Origin: Lachnospiraceae bacterium
Lineage (GTDB): Bacteria > Bacillota > Clostridia > Lachnospirales > Lachnospiraceae
Length of the DNA: 38,089 nucleotides
Direction of reading: 5' to 3'
Assembly: GCA_017467845.1 (NCBI GenBank)
Contig: JAFUKH010000098.1
Span: 1-38,089, forward strand
The notes under the pieces were generated by a model. That model was not told where the DNA came from. It worked only from the letters and a program-made list of their open reading frames with translations, and searched no databases. This document shows, piece by piece, positions 1 to 7,875 of this stretch. Within the stretch, counting starts at the first letter, position 1. Each line of letters opens with the position of its first letter. Made by a program: the position numbers and the translations under genes.

Positions 1-277
1 GTTCCAGCAAAGTCTTGACCAGATGATGGATACAAAGAAATTCGGAAGTGCGGATAATGCAGATGCACTGAAGAAGAATCTGTCTAAGCTGATTCTCTGC
101 GTAGAGATGGAAAACTGGGAAAAGGCAGAAAGCTTTATGGAAGGTATCAGGCAGCTGACGGAGGATGCACCAAGAGAAGTAAAGACATCAGTGCTAAAGC
201 TGAAGATGTCTGTGCAGAAGGAAGATTACGATAAGACAATGGCAGCATATGAGGCTTTTTTGGAGCTTTTGCAGTGA
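1..277 (+). CDS. C-terminal end of an Hpt-like helical signalling protein (5' partial)
   Basis: The reading frame is open from base 2 with no stop before the first in-frame ATG at 23, so the true start most likely lies left of the window. The visible part, about 91 residues, is all helical and charged and has no membrane segment. A stretch around NWEKAESFMEGIRQL resembles the helix of Hpt domains that carries the phospho-acceptor histidine, but no histidine is present: the usual HxLKG reads EGIRQ by eye. The same helical pattern recurs in the last 80 or so residues of the kinase at 7876-10629 and in the small protein at 17488-17823. It may therefore be the tail of another hybrid kinase, or of a response regulator with a pseudo-Hpt module. 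The gene ends 19 bases before the next start and is probably co-transcribed with it. Specific function is not known. Confidence 0.6.
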   Translation, partial: FQQSLDQMMDTKKFGSADNADALKKNLSKLILCVEMENWEKAESFMEGIRQLTEDAPREVKTSVLKLKMSVQKEDYDKTMAAYEAFLELLQ

Positions 278-296
278 TACCAATGAGGGATTTGCA

Positions 297-1355
297 ATGG
301 AAATGAGTTTACCACGCGTCATGATTGTGGATGACGTAGAAGCCAACAGGTTTATTCTAAAAAATATTATTGAGACAATGGAATGTCAGCCGATTCTGGC
401 GGAGAATGGCATTCAGGCACTGAAAATTGTGCAGAAGCTGATGCCTTCTTTGATACTTTTGGATGTAGCCATGCCGGAGATGGATGGCTATGAATTTTGT
501 AAGATTATGAAGGGGAATCCTGCTACCAGAAATATTCCCATTATCTTTATCTCTGCATATGATGAGCCTAAGGATATTGTAAGGGGATTTGAACTTGGAA
601 GTGAAGATTACATCACTAAGCCCTTTATTCCCGAGGTGGTTAAGGCCAGAGTAGGTGTTCATTTAAAGCTTCATAATGCTACAAAGGATTTGCTGGATAT
701 GAATCGAAAGCTGACAGCTTCTGTAACAGAGCAGCTAAGGCAGATTGAGCAGGAGAAGAAAAATGTTCTTTATGCAATCGCCAATGTGGCCAGAGAGAAT
801 TCCAGCTATGAAGAGGCTCATATGGAGCGTCTGGGACACAATTGTAGTATCTTGGCACAGGCAATGCAGTTGTCTGCATCCTATGAACATTTGATTTCTG
901 ACAGTTATGTGGAGACAATCCGGGTGGCATCACCTTTGTGTGATACCGGTAATCTGGTGGTTCCCAGAGATATTTTACAGAAGAACTCGGCTCTTACTCC
1001 GGAAGAAGTGGAGATTATGCGTACCCATACCACTGCGGGAGCTAAGATGTTCCGGGATATTAATGCCGGCGGCGATTATAATGACTTTATGTCCATGTGT
1101 ATTGATATTGCACAGAGCCACCATGAGAACTGGGATGGAAGCGGTTATCCGGAAGGACTAAAGGGAGATGCTATTCCGATTTCGGCGCAGATTGTGGCAA
1201 TTATGAGTGCGTATTGTGCACTTACAGAGATTCGTACATATCGTGATCCCTTCTCTAAGGAGCAGGCATTAGAGATTTTAGAGCAGGATGCGGGAAGAAA
1301 GTTTAATCCGGAGATTTGTGCAATCTGCAAGAAGATTTCAAGGCAATTACAATAG
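297..1355 (+). CDS. Response regulator with a degenerate HD-GYP domain
   Basis: This is a 352-residue cytoplasmic protein. Residues 7-120 form a receiver domain with the acidic pair VDD, phospho-acceptor Asp56 (LLDVAMPEMDG) and Lys108 (ITKPF). A short coiled linker leads to an HD-GYP domain at about 160-345. HD-GYP proteins normally hydrolyse cyclic di-GMP using a metal centre. Here the HD motif HDIGK reads CDTGN (residues 215-219), and the later DxxDAL motif reads SAYCAL (304-309). His175, His244, HHE 275-277 and GYP 283-285 remain. Loss of the HD histidine and of a metal-ligand aspartate suggests a catalytically dead or altered domain. I chose ATG 297 because GAGGGA lies 6 bases upstream; an in-frame ATG at 249 has no such site and falls inside the previous gene. 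Its place just ahead of cheR suggests a role in chemotaxis or motility control. Confidence 0.88.
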   Translation: MEMSLPRVMIVDDVEANRFILKNIIETMECQPILAENGIQALKIVQKLMPSLILLDVAMPEMDGYEFCKIMKGNPATRNIPIIFISAYDEPKDIVRGFELGSEDYITKPFIPEVVKARVGVHLKLHNATKDLLDMNRKLTASVTEQLRQIEQEKKNVLYAIANVARENSSYEEAHMERLGHNCSILAQAMQLSASYEHLISDSYVETIRVASPLCDTGNLVVPRDILQKNSALTPEEVEIMRTHTTAGAKMFRDINAGGDYNDFMSMCIDIAQSHHENWDGSGYPEGLKGDAIPISAQIVAIMSAYCALTEIRTYRDPFSKEQALEILEQDAGRKFNPEICAICKKISRQLQ

Positions 1356-1369
1356 AGCTAGAGGTTATC

Positions 1370-2182
1370 ATGACAGAAGAGGAATTTTATCGGATTTATA
1401 CATTTCTGAAAAATCGTTACGGAATCGACATGAGCCGGAAGAAGGAAATTATAAAAGGCCGATTGGAGAATTATGTAAAAAATCATGGCTTTGAGGATTA
1501 TCACTCCTATATGAATGCAGTGGAAGCAGATAAAACCGGTGAAATGGAAAAAAAGCTGGTGGATATGTTGACCACAAATCATACCTATTTTATGCGGGAG
1601 TCGGAGCATTTTGACTATCTGCGCAAGGAGGTGCTTCCTTATCTGAAGAAGAAGGAAGAGAAAAATAAAGACTTGCGAATATGGTGTGGAGCGGCATCCA
1701 CAGGAGAAGAACCCTATACCTTGGCTATGTTGCTTATGGATTTTCTGGGTCTGGAAAAAGAGCAGTGGGATACCCAGATATTGGCGACGGATATCTCAAC
1801 AGAGGTATTGACCCATGCTATGCAGGGGATATATACAAAGGAGCAAGCAGAACCTCTTCCGGAGCACTTTAAACGAAGATTTTTTAAGAATCTGCCGGAT
1901 GGAGAGCATGTGAAGGTGACAGACGAGCTAAAGAGTGAAGTTCTTTACCGGAAATTCAATCTGATGGATCCGTTTCCTTTCCGCAGAAGGCTGCATGTGA
2001 TTTTTTTAAGAAATGTCATGATTTACTTTGATGACAAAACAAAAACAAAAATTTTACAAAAGGTATACGATGCTCTGGAACCGGGGGGATACCTTTTTAT
2101 AGGACGTACCGAGACCGTGGACCGAAACGTAGTTCCGTTTGAACTGGTACAGGCGTCTATTTTTCGTAAACGGGAGGTTTAG
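1370..2182 (+). CDS. cheR: Chemotaxis protein methyltransferase CheR
   Basis: CheR methylates specific glutamates of chemoreceptors with S-adenosylmethionine, giving the adaptation memory of chemotaxis. The 270-residue protein has the short helical N-terminal domain, then TTNHTYFMRE, the SAM-binding stretch LRIWCGAASTGEEPYTLAM, and LRNVMIYFD, which corresponds to the usual CRNVxIYF. It ends with the GGYLFIGRTE strand typical of the family, and its length is normal. The start is ATG 1370, preceded by AGAGG with about 5 bases of spacing. An upstream in-frame ATG at 1316 would lie inside the preceding gene and lacks a ribosome binding site. The cheB gene follows 3 bases after the stop. The methylation/demethylation pair being adjacent fits a standard adaptation module. 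Confidence 0.96.
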   Translation: MTEEEFYRIYTFLKNRYGIDMSRKKEIIKGRLENYVKNHGFEDYHSYMNAVEADKTGEMEKKLVDMLTTNHTYFMRESEHFDYLRKEVLPYLKKKEEKNKDLRIWCGAASTGEEPYTLAMLLMDFLGLEKEQWDTQILATDISTEVLTHAMQGIYTKEQAEPLPEHFKRRFFKNLPDGEHVKVTDELKSEVLYRKFNLMDPFPFRRRLHVIFLRNVMIYFDDKTKTKILQKVYDALEPGGYLFIGRTETVDRNVVPFELVQASIFRKREV

Positions 2183-2185
2183 AAA

Positions 2186-3220
2186 TTGCGGCAAATCAGA
2201 GTATTAGTAGTTGAAGACTCTATGGTATTTCGGGAGCTTTTGGTGCAGGCACTTAATAAAGACCCTGCAATTACGGTTGTGGCAACTGCCAAGGACCCCT
2301 TTGAAGCAAGGGATGCCATTATAACCTATAAGCCGGATGTTATGACCTTGGATATTGAGCTTCCGAAGATGTCCGGACTTGAATTTTTGAAGAAGCTGAT
2401 GCCTCAGTATCCCCTTCCGGTGGTAGTTATCAGTTCCCTTAGTGATAAGGTATTTGATGCGATGAATGCCGGAGCAGTGGATTTTGTGGCGAAGCCTCAG
2501 ATGACTGACAGGCAGCAGTTATCCGTACTCCTTAATAATGAGTTACCCATTAAGATCAAGATTGCATCTACGGCGCGAATCAGCAATATTAAGAATGCCC
2601 TGGGAGCCGCAGATTTAAAGAAAACGGTATCGAAAAAGGATGGCGTGTCTATCGTAGCTATCGGTGCCTCCACAGGAGGAACCGAGGCCCTTACCACAGT
2701 GATAAAGGAGTTTGGTCCGGATATTCCGGGAACGGTGGTGGTGCAGCATATGCCGGCAGGATTTACGGCTATGTTTGCAAATCGTTTGAATGACGTAAGC
2801 AGGGTAATGGTAAAAGAAGCGAAAAATGGCGATAAGATAGTGCCGGGGCAGGTACTGATTGCACCCGGAGGTGATGAGCAGATGCGGATAAAGCGTGTGG
2901 GAGAAGACATCCAGGTGGAGATTAAGAAAGGACCTAAAGTAAATGGTCATTGTCCGTCGGTGGATGTGCTCTTTGATTCTGTGGCATCTGTGGCTGAGGA
3001 TAGTGCCATCGGTATTATTCTTACCGGAATGGGTGGCGACGGTGCCAAGGGACTGTTGGCCATGCGCAAGGCCGGGGCGGTAACCATTGGCCAGGACGAA
3101 TCTACATGTGTGGTGTACGGAATGCCCAAGGTGGCATATGAAATGGGAGCGGTGCAATATCAGGACAAGCTTACGGATATTGGGAAAAGAACCTATTCCG
3201 TTTTGGGAAAACTAAAATAG
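2186..3220 (+). CDS. cheB: Chemotaxis methylesterase/deamidase CheB
   Basis: CheB removes receptor methyl groups, opposing CheR, and is switched on when CheA phosphorylates its receiver. The 344-residue protein has an N-terminal receiver domain (about 1-120) with the ED pair, Asp56 (TLDIELPKMSG) and VAKP. A linker leads to the esterase domain from about 153. The catalytic triad is visible: Ser162 in GASTGGT, His188 in VQHMP and Asp285 in GMGGDGAKG. The start codon is TTG at 2186, supported by GGGAGG about 8 bases upstream; no ATG or GTG start fits as well. It is tightly packed between cheR and the cheY-like gene. Nothing appears broken or truncated. Confidence 0.97.
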   Translation: MRQIRVLVVEDSMVFRELLVQALNKDPAITVVATAKDPFEARDAIITYKPDVMTLDIELPKMSGLEFLKKLMPQYPLPVVVISSLSDKVFDAMNAGAVDFVAKPQMTDRQQLSVLLNNELPIKIKIASTARISNIKNALGAADLKKTVSKKDGVSIVAIGASTGGTEALTTVIKEFGPDIPGTVVVQHMPAGFTAMFANRLNDVSRVMVKEAKNGDKIVPGQVLIAPGGDEQMRIKRVGEDIQVEIKKGPKVNGHCPSVDVLFDSVASVAEDSAIGIILTGMGGDGAKGLLAMRKAGAVTIGQDESTCVVYGMPKVAYEMGAVQYQDKLTDIGKRTYSVLGKLK

Positions 3221-3246
3221 TATAATATGTTATAGGAGGATAATAT

Positions 3247-3639
3247 ATGAGGATTCTATTAGCGGAAGACGATTTCGTCACAAGAAAGTTTATGACAAAC
3301 TTTTTGTCTAAGTACGGGGAATGTGATGTGACCGTAGATGGCATGGAGGCCGTGGACGCATTCATGATGGCATTGGAAGAGGGAGACCCATACGATTTGG
3401 TATGTCTTGATATTATGATGCCGGTTATGGATGGTTATCAAGCTCTGGTGGGAATTCGTAATCTGGAAAAGGAGCGAAATATTCCGGCGGAGAAGGCTGC
3501 GAAGGTTATTATGGCTACGGCACTGAATGAGGAGAAAAATGTTAAGATGGCATTTGATCTTGGTTGTACCGTATATTCAGGAAAGCCAATCGACCAGGAC
3601 CGCTTTGAACAGGCGATGAAAAAATTGGGACTAATTTAG
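3247..3639 (+). CDS. Single-domain response regulator, CheY-like
   Basis: This 130-residue protein is a receiver domain and nothing else. It shows the acidic cluster AEDD near the N-terminus, phospho-acceptor Asp55 in VCLDIMMPVMDG, a conserved small hydroxyl residue in MATALNE and the lysine in SGKPID. With cheB on one side and cheA on the other, it is most likely the diffusible regulator phosphorylated by CheA that acts on the flagellar switch, that is CheY. A receiver with another partner cannot be excluded, because stand-alone receivers look alike. The start ATG has a perfect AGGAGGA site 6 bases upstream. Confidence 0.9.
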   Translation: MRILLAEDDFVTRKFMTNFLSKYGECDVTVDGMEAVDAFMMALEEGDPYDLVCLDIMMPVMDGYQALVGIRNLEKERNIPAEKAAKVIMATALNEEKNVKMAFDLGCTVYSGKPIDQDRFEQAMKKLGLI

Positions 3640-3672
3640 CAAAATACTAGATGGCGGGGAAAGGAGCAGCAA

Positions 3673-5829
3673 ATGGCCGAAGAGTTCAATACAGAGAGCA
3701 TGCTGGACATGTATCTCTTTGAAAACACACAATTACTCGAACGGCTTCAGGAGATCGTTTTGGAGCAGAAGGATGAAGAGTGCTTTGATGAAGACAGTAT
3801 CAATGAAATCTTCCGTTCTATGCATACCATAAAGGGGTCTTCGGGCATTATGATGTTCGATGAGATTACGACAGTATCTCATAAGTTAGAGGATGTATTC
3901 TTCTATCTCAGAGAGTCTCATCCGGACAATGTACCGCATATTACGTTGGTGGAATATGTTCTGGAAGTGTCTGATTTCATTATGGGAGAAATGGACAAAT
4001 TACAGAATGGCGAGTCTGCAGACGGAAGCAGTGCAGATTTGGTTGCCCGAATTGATGATTTCCTGAAATCTATTAAGGGAGAAGATAAGGGAAGCAAAGG
4101 CAAGAAGAAAGAAGAGCCGGCAAAGGCGCCGGAGGCAGCACCGCCGATGCAGTTTTATATTGCACCGATGGCAACGGCGGCAAGTCATTTTTACAAGATT
4201 TATATCACTTTTACGCCGGGGACTGATTTAGTAAATGTGCACGCGTATAAAATCGTATTTGGATTGAAGGATATTGCGGAGGATTTACTTCATTATCCGG
4301 AGGACATTATTTCCGATGAGAGCAGTGCCCAGGAAATCTTAGACAATGGATTTAAGATGCTTCTGCAATCTCAGAGCAGTGAGGAAGAAATCCGTAAGTT
4401 AATAGGCATCGGTTACGATGTACAGAAGGTAGACATTTATGAATGTACCGCTGCGGAGTATCAGCAGGGCTTTGACTCTGTGGGAAGTGAAATCCGTATC
4501 GATTTAGAATCCAGTGTAGAAGAGATTCAGGCGAAGGCCAAGGAAGCGGAAAAGGTAAAAGAGGAAGCGAAACCTATTGCTCCCGGTGATTTCGTTATTC
4601 AGACCAAGGAACCCGGTAAGGTGAAGAAGCTTGCCAAGGACAAGCCTAAGAAAGCAGAAAAGACCAGCTATATCAGTGTGGATGTGGCGAAGATGGATAT
4701 GCTGATGGATTTAATCGGTGAGCTTGTTATTTCCGAATCTGTAGTATTGCAGAATCCTGACTTGAAGGTACCGGGCTTAAAACTGGATAACTTCAATAAG
4801 GCAGCGCAGCAGATGTCGAAGATTTCTACGGATTTGCAGAATGTGATTATGGCAATGCGAATGGTGCCTCTTACAAACACATTCCAGAAGATGAACCGTA
4901 TCGTATTCGATGTTTCCAGAAAGCTGGGCAAAGATATTGATTTTGAAATGATTGGTGACACCACGGAAGTTGATAAGAATATTATTGAACATATTTCAGA
5001 TCCTCTGATGCATATGGTTCGAAATGCGGTTGACCACGGTATTGAATCCAAGGAAGATCGTGTGAAGGCGGGGAAACCGGAGAGAGGAAAGGTTACTCTT
5101 TCAGCTAAGACAGAGTCCGGTAAGGTATGGATTGTTGTAACAGATAATGGTGCCGGACTGAATCGTGAGAAGATTATGGCAAAGGCAAGACGTCAGGGAC
5201 TATTAGAACCGGGCAAAATGGAAAGCAGCTATACCGACAAGGAAGTATTCCAGTTTATTACGCTTCCGGGATTTTCCACCAATGAAAAGGTTACGGAATA
5301 TTCCGGACGTGGTGTAGGTATGGACGTAGTAATGCAGAATATCCAGTCTATCGGTGGTACTTTAGAAATTGAAAGTACCTATGGACAGGGCTCCAGCATG
5401 ATTATGAAGATTCCTCTTACCCTTGCAATTATTGACGGTATCGTTATGGAAGTTGGTTCCTCCACCTTTGTAATAGAGACCGGAGTAGTCAAAGAGTTTA
5501 TCAGGGTAAGCAAGAGCATGATGCTTCAGGAACCAAACGGCAGTGAGTGCGTAATGATTCGTGGAGAGTGCTATCCGGTACTCAGACTCGGTGAGTGGTA
5601 CAATCTTAAGGAGTACCGCAAGGATGTGGAAGAGGGCATGATGCTGATTCTTGATATTGACGGCAGGAAGATGTGTCTCTTTGTAGACCATCTGGTAGGT
5701 AAGCAGGAAATCGTAGTTAAGCCCATTCCTAACTATATTAAGAAGGTTAAGGGAATGTCCGGTTGTACACAGCTGGGCGATGGAAGTATTGCACTTATTT
5801 TAGATCCGGCAGGATTAGTAGACTTATAG
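3673..5829 (+). CDS. cheA: Chemotaxis histidine kinase CheA
   Basis: CheA is the kinase of the receptor array; it autophosphorylates and passes phosphate to CheY and CheB. The 718-residue protein keeps the usual order. The P1 Hpt domain carries the phosphorylated His51 in MHTIKGSSG. A ferredoxin-like P2 region lies at about 155-265, followed by a Lys/Glu-rich linker. The P3 dimerisation helices begin near 325. The P4 ATPase domain has MVRNAVDHGIE, VTDNGAGL and GRGVGMDVV. The P5 CheW-like domain forms the last 140 residues or so. Length is in the normal range. AAGGAG sits 6 bases before the ATG. The gene lies between the cheY-like gene and cheW, as expected for one polycistronic message. Confidence 0.97.
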   Translation: MAEEFNTESMLDMYLFENTQLLERLQEIVLEQKDEECFDEDSINEIFRSMHTIKGSSGIMMFDEITTVSHKLEDVFFYLRESHPDNVPHITLVEYVLEVSDFIMGEMDKLQNGESADGSSADLVARIDDFLKSIKGEDKGSKGKKKEEPAKAPEAAPPMQFYIAPMATAASHFYKIYITFTPGTDLVNVHAYKIVFGLKDIAEDLLHYPEDIISDESSAQEILDNGFKMLLQSQSSEEEIRKLIGIGYDVQKVDIYECTAAEYQQGFDSVGSEIRIDLESSVEEIQAKAKEAEKVKEEAKPIAPGDFVIQTKEPGKVKKLAKDKPKKAEKTSYISVDVAKMDMLMDLIGELVISESVVLQNPDLKVPGLKLDNFNKAAQQMSKISTDLQNVIMAMRMVPLTNTFQKMNRIVFDVSRKLGKDIDFEMIGDTTEVDKNIIEHISDPLMHMVRNAVDHGIESKEDRVKAGKPERGKVTLSAKTESGKVWIVVTDNGAGLNREKIMAKARRQGLLEPGKMESSYTDKEVFQFITLPGFSTNEKVTEYSGRGVGMDVVMQNIQSIGGTLEIESTYGQGSSMIMKIPLTLAIIDGIVMEVGSSTFVIETGVVKEFIRVSKSMMLQEPNGSECVMIRGECYPVLRLGEWYNLKEYRKDVEEGMMLILDIDGRKMCLFVDHLVGKQEIVVKPIPNYIKKVKGMSGCTQLGDGSIALILDPAGLVDL

Positions 5830-5845
5830 AGAAAGGATTGCGGGT

Positions 5846-6415
5846 ATGGATATTTCAAAAGATGCGATGCCCATAGCGGATGAGTCCCAGGAATCGCTTT
5901 TTTCACAGCTTGGTAAATATGTAACATTCAAGTCCGGTAACGAGTATTTCGGTATCAAGATTGAATACGTAAATGAGATTATTGTATTACAGGAGATTAC
6001 GGTTATTCCGGAAAGTGTAGATTACATTAAAGGACTCATTAATTTAAGAGGTAAGATTATTCCGGTAATCGATGTGCGTCTGCGTTTCAAACAGGAGCCA
6101 TTTGAGTACAATGACAGAACCTGTGTAATTATCATTAAACTTAATGATATGACCGTTGGATTAATCGTAGAGCAGATTGCAGAGGTGGTAGAGATTAAAG
6201 AAGATAATATTCTTCCATCACCCTCCTTTGGACATGCAGATACTTCTAAGAATAAGTATGTGTATGGTATTGGTAAGGTGGGAGAAGAAGTAAAGCTTCT
6301 GTTAGATCCGGATAAGTTATTGAATGACAAGGATGTTGATATTATTGAATCATTGACGGATGAGGACAATGAACAGTCAGAGGATGCTAAGGGCGATTCC
6401 AAGGAGGATAAATAG
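5846..6415 (+). CDS. cheW: Chemotaxis adaptor protein CheW
   Basis: CheW couples chemoreceptors to CheA in the signalling array. Residues about 20-165 make one CheW domain, with characteristic stretches such as [30 protein letters not shown] and [11 protein letters not shown]. The final 30 residues are strongly acidic and look disordered; they extend beyond the usual CheW end. The gene starts 16 bases after cheA, with an AGAAAGG site. Its own 3' end contains the AAGGAGG used by the chemoreceptor gene two bases downstream. This implies coupled translation of adaptor and receptor. Confidence 0.96.
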   Translation: MDISKDAMPIADESQESLFSQLGKYVTFKSGNEYFGIKIEYVNEIIVLQEITVIPESVDYIKGLINLRGKIIPVIDVRLRFKQEPFEYNDRTCVIIIKLNDMTVGLIVEQIAEVVEIKEDNILPSPSFGHADTSKNKYVYGIGKVGEEVKLLLDPDKLLNDKDVDIIESLTDEDNEQSEDAKGDSKEDK

Positions 6416-6417
6416 AA

Positions 6418-7788
6418 ATGGGCAATAAAAAGAGAAATTATTTTCAAAATATATCACTTAGTAAGGGACTTACGATTGGATTTCTGATAACAGGACTTTT
6501 GTTTTTTGCAGCATTAGCATTGGGATATAGAGCATGTGCGGAAATTACCACTGTGTCAAATCCGGAAAAATGGTTATGGAGCTACCAGATTTTTGTGGTT
6601 GTAATGCTTGTTATTAACAGTGTGGTGACAACAGGACTCAGACAGATTGTTACAGGTATGTTAAAGAGTGCTTCTGAAGAAGTAACGCGTGTGGCAAATC
6701 AGGTTGCAGAAGGTAATGTGGATATTGAGGTTGCTGATATAGGTAAGAATGAATTCGGTGATATTCTATCTAATTTACAGGCAATTATTGATAATATTAA
6801 GCTTCAGGCAGGCGTGATCACTGAGCTTTCCCAAGGTGATTATACAATGAATGTAACTCCTAAGAATGACAATGATATGCTTGGTAATTCATTAAAGAGA
6901 CTGGTTGAGGGTAATAGAAATACTCTTACCGATATCCGTGATGCGGCATATCAGGTAACAACCAGCTCTTCCCAGGTGGCAAGTGCATCCGAAGCTTTGG
7001 CACAGGGCTCTACCGAGCAGGCAAGTGCCATTGAAGAGATTACCGCATCCATTACCGAAATTGCAGAAAAGACCGCTAAGAATGCAGTAGAAGCAAACAC
7101 CGCCGCAGAGCTTGTGGGTACTGCAATTGCGGATGTAAGACGCGGAAATGCAGAGATGCAGGAAATGATGAAGGCTATGGATGACATCAACAAAGCATCT
7201 GAGAGCATCAGCAAGATTATTAAGGTTATTGATGACATTGCATTCCAGACCAATATTTTAGCATTAAATGCAGCTGTGGAAGCAGCAAGAGCAGGGGATG
7301 CAGGTAAGGGCTTTGCAGTAGTTGCAGAAGAGGTTCGTAATCTGGCAGCAAAGAGTGCAGCAGCAGCGCAGGAAACAGCAGAACTTATCGAGAATTCTAT
7401 TGCTAAGGTTGGCGTTGGTTCTAAGATTGCGGATGGTACCTTTAAGGCTCTTGAGCAGATTACCAATGCTGTATCTGAAAGTGAAAGTATTATTACCGGT
7501 ATTGCGGAAGCTTCCAATTATCAGGCAACTGCAGTGGCACAGATTACTCAGGCCATCGGTCAGGTATCTCAGGTTGTTCAGACCAATTCAGCAACTAGTG
7601 AGCAGTGTGCAGCAGCAAGTGAAGAACTTTCAAATCAGGCTGCTATGATGCGTGAGTTAATCAGCGTCTATAAGCTTGGGAATGATGTACCTTTGAAGGC
7701 AAAAAAGGCAAGAAAAGAACGTGTGATTATGGCAGGTAATGCCAACGAGCAGATTATTTCTTTAGGCGAAGGCTTTGGAAAGTACTAA
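6418..7788 (+). CDS. Methyl-accepting chemotaxis protein with minimal sensory loop
   Basis: This 456-residue chemoreceptor has two membrane segments, about residues 17-37 and 56-74, separated by only about 18 residues. There is thus no room for an extracytoplasmic ligand-binding domain. One or two HAMP-like regions follow (about 75-170), then a long helical methylation/signalling region. The conserved hairpin tip is [20 protein letters not shown] with [13 protein letters not shown] after it. No C-terminal CheR/CheB-binding pentapeptide of the enterobacterial type is seen; the protein ends GEGFGKY. It is the last gene of the chemotaxis operon, since a strong terminator follows. Receptors of this build may sense membrane state, energy level or a partner protein, but the signal cannot be read from sequence. 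Confidence 0.95.
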   Translation: MGNKKRNYFQNISLSKGLTIGFLITGLLFFAALALGYRACAEITTVSNPEKWLWSYQIFVVVMLVINSVVTTGLRQIVTGMLKSASEEVTRVANQVAEGNVDIEVADIGKNEFGDILSNLQAIIDNIKLQAGVITELSQGDYTMNVTPKNDNDMLGNSLKRLVEGNRNTLTDIRDAAYQVTTSSSQVASASEALAQGSTEQASAIEEITASITEIAEKTAKNAVEANTAAELVGTAIADVRRGNAEMQEMMKAMDDINKASESISKIIKVIDDIAFQTNILALNAAVEAARAGDAGKGFAVVAEEVRNLAAKSAAAAQETAELIENSIAKVGVGSKIADGTFKALEQITNAVSESESIITGIAEASNYQATAVAQITQAIGQVSQVVQTNSATSEQCAAASEELSNQAAMMRELISVYKLGNDVPLKAKKARKERVIMAGNANEQIISLGEGFGKY

Positions 7789-7802
7789 ATAAAAGGGAAG
7801 TA

Positions 7803-7830
7803 CCGGCGCCTTTTACGGCGCCGGGTTTTT
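7803..7830 (+). terminator. Intrinsic terminator of the chemotaxis operon
   Basis: A perfect 8-bp GC-only stem, CCGGCGCC (7803-7810) with GGCGCCGG (7817-7824), closes a 6-base loop. It is followed by G and a run of five T (7826-7830). It lies 14 bases after the chemoreceptor stop codon and separates that operon from the kinase genes. Confidence 0.93.
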
Positions 7831-7875
7831 CTGTAGTTATAACCTGTTAATTTTATTCATATTCGGAGGCAACAA

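Noticed and set aside
2615-3157. Long open frame of 180 codons on the minus strand inside cheB
   Set aside because: It is a shadow of cheB codon bias; its translation is rich in His, Cys and Ser with no domain pattern.
3221-3246. TATAAT in the short gap between cheB and the cheY-like gene as an internal promoter
   Set aside because: No acceptable -35 lies 16-18 bases upstream, and the gap is only 26 bases within a tight operon.
6951-7517. Long minus-strand open frame inside the chemoreceptor gene
   Set aside because: It mirrors the Ala-rich helical signalling region of the receptor and has no supporting start site or family.
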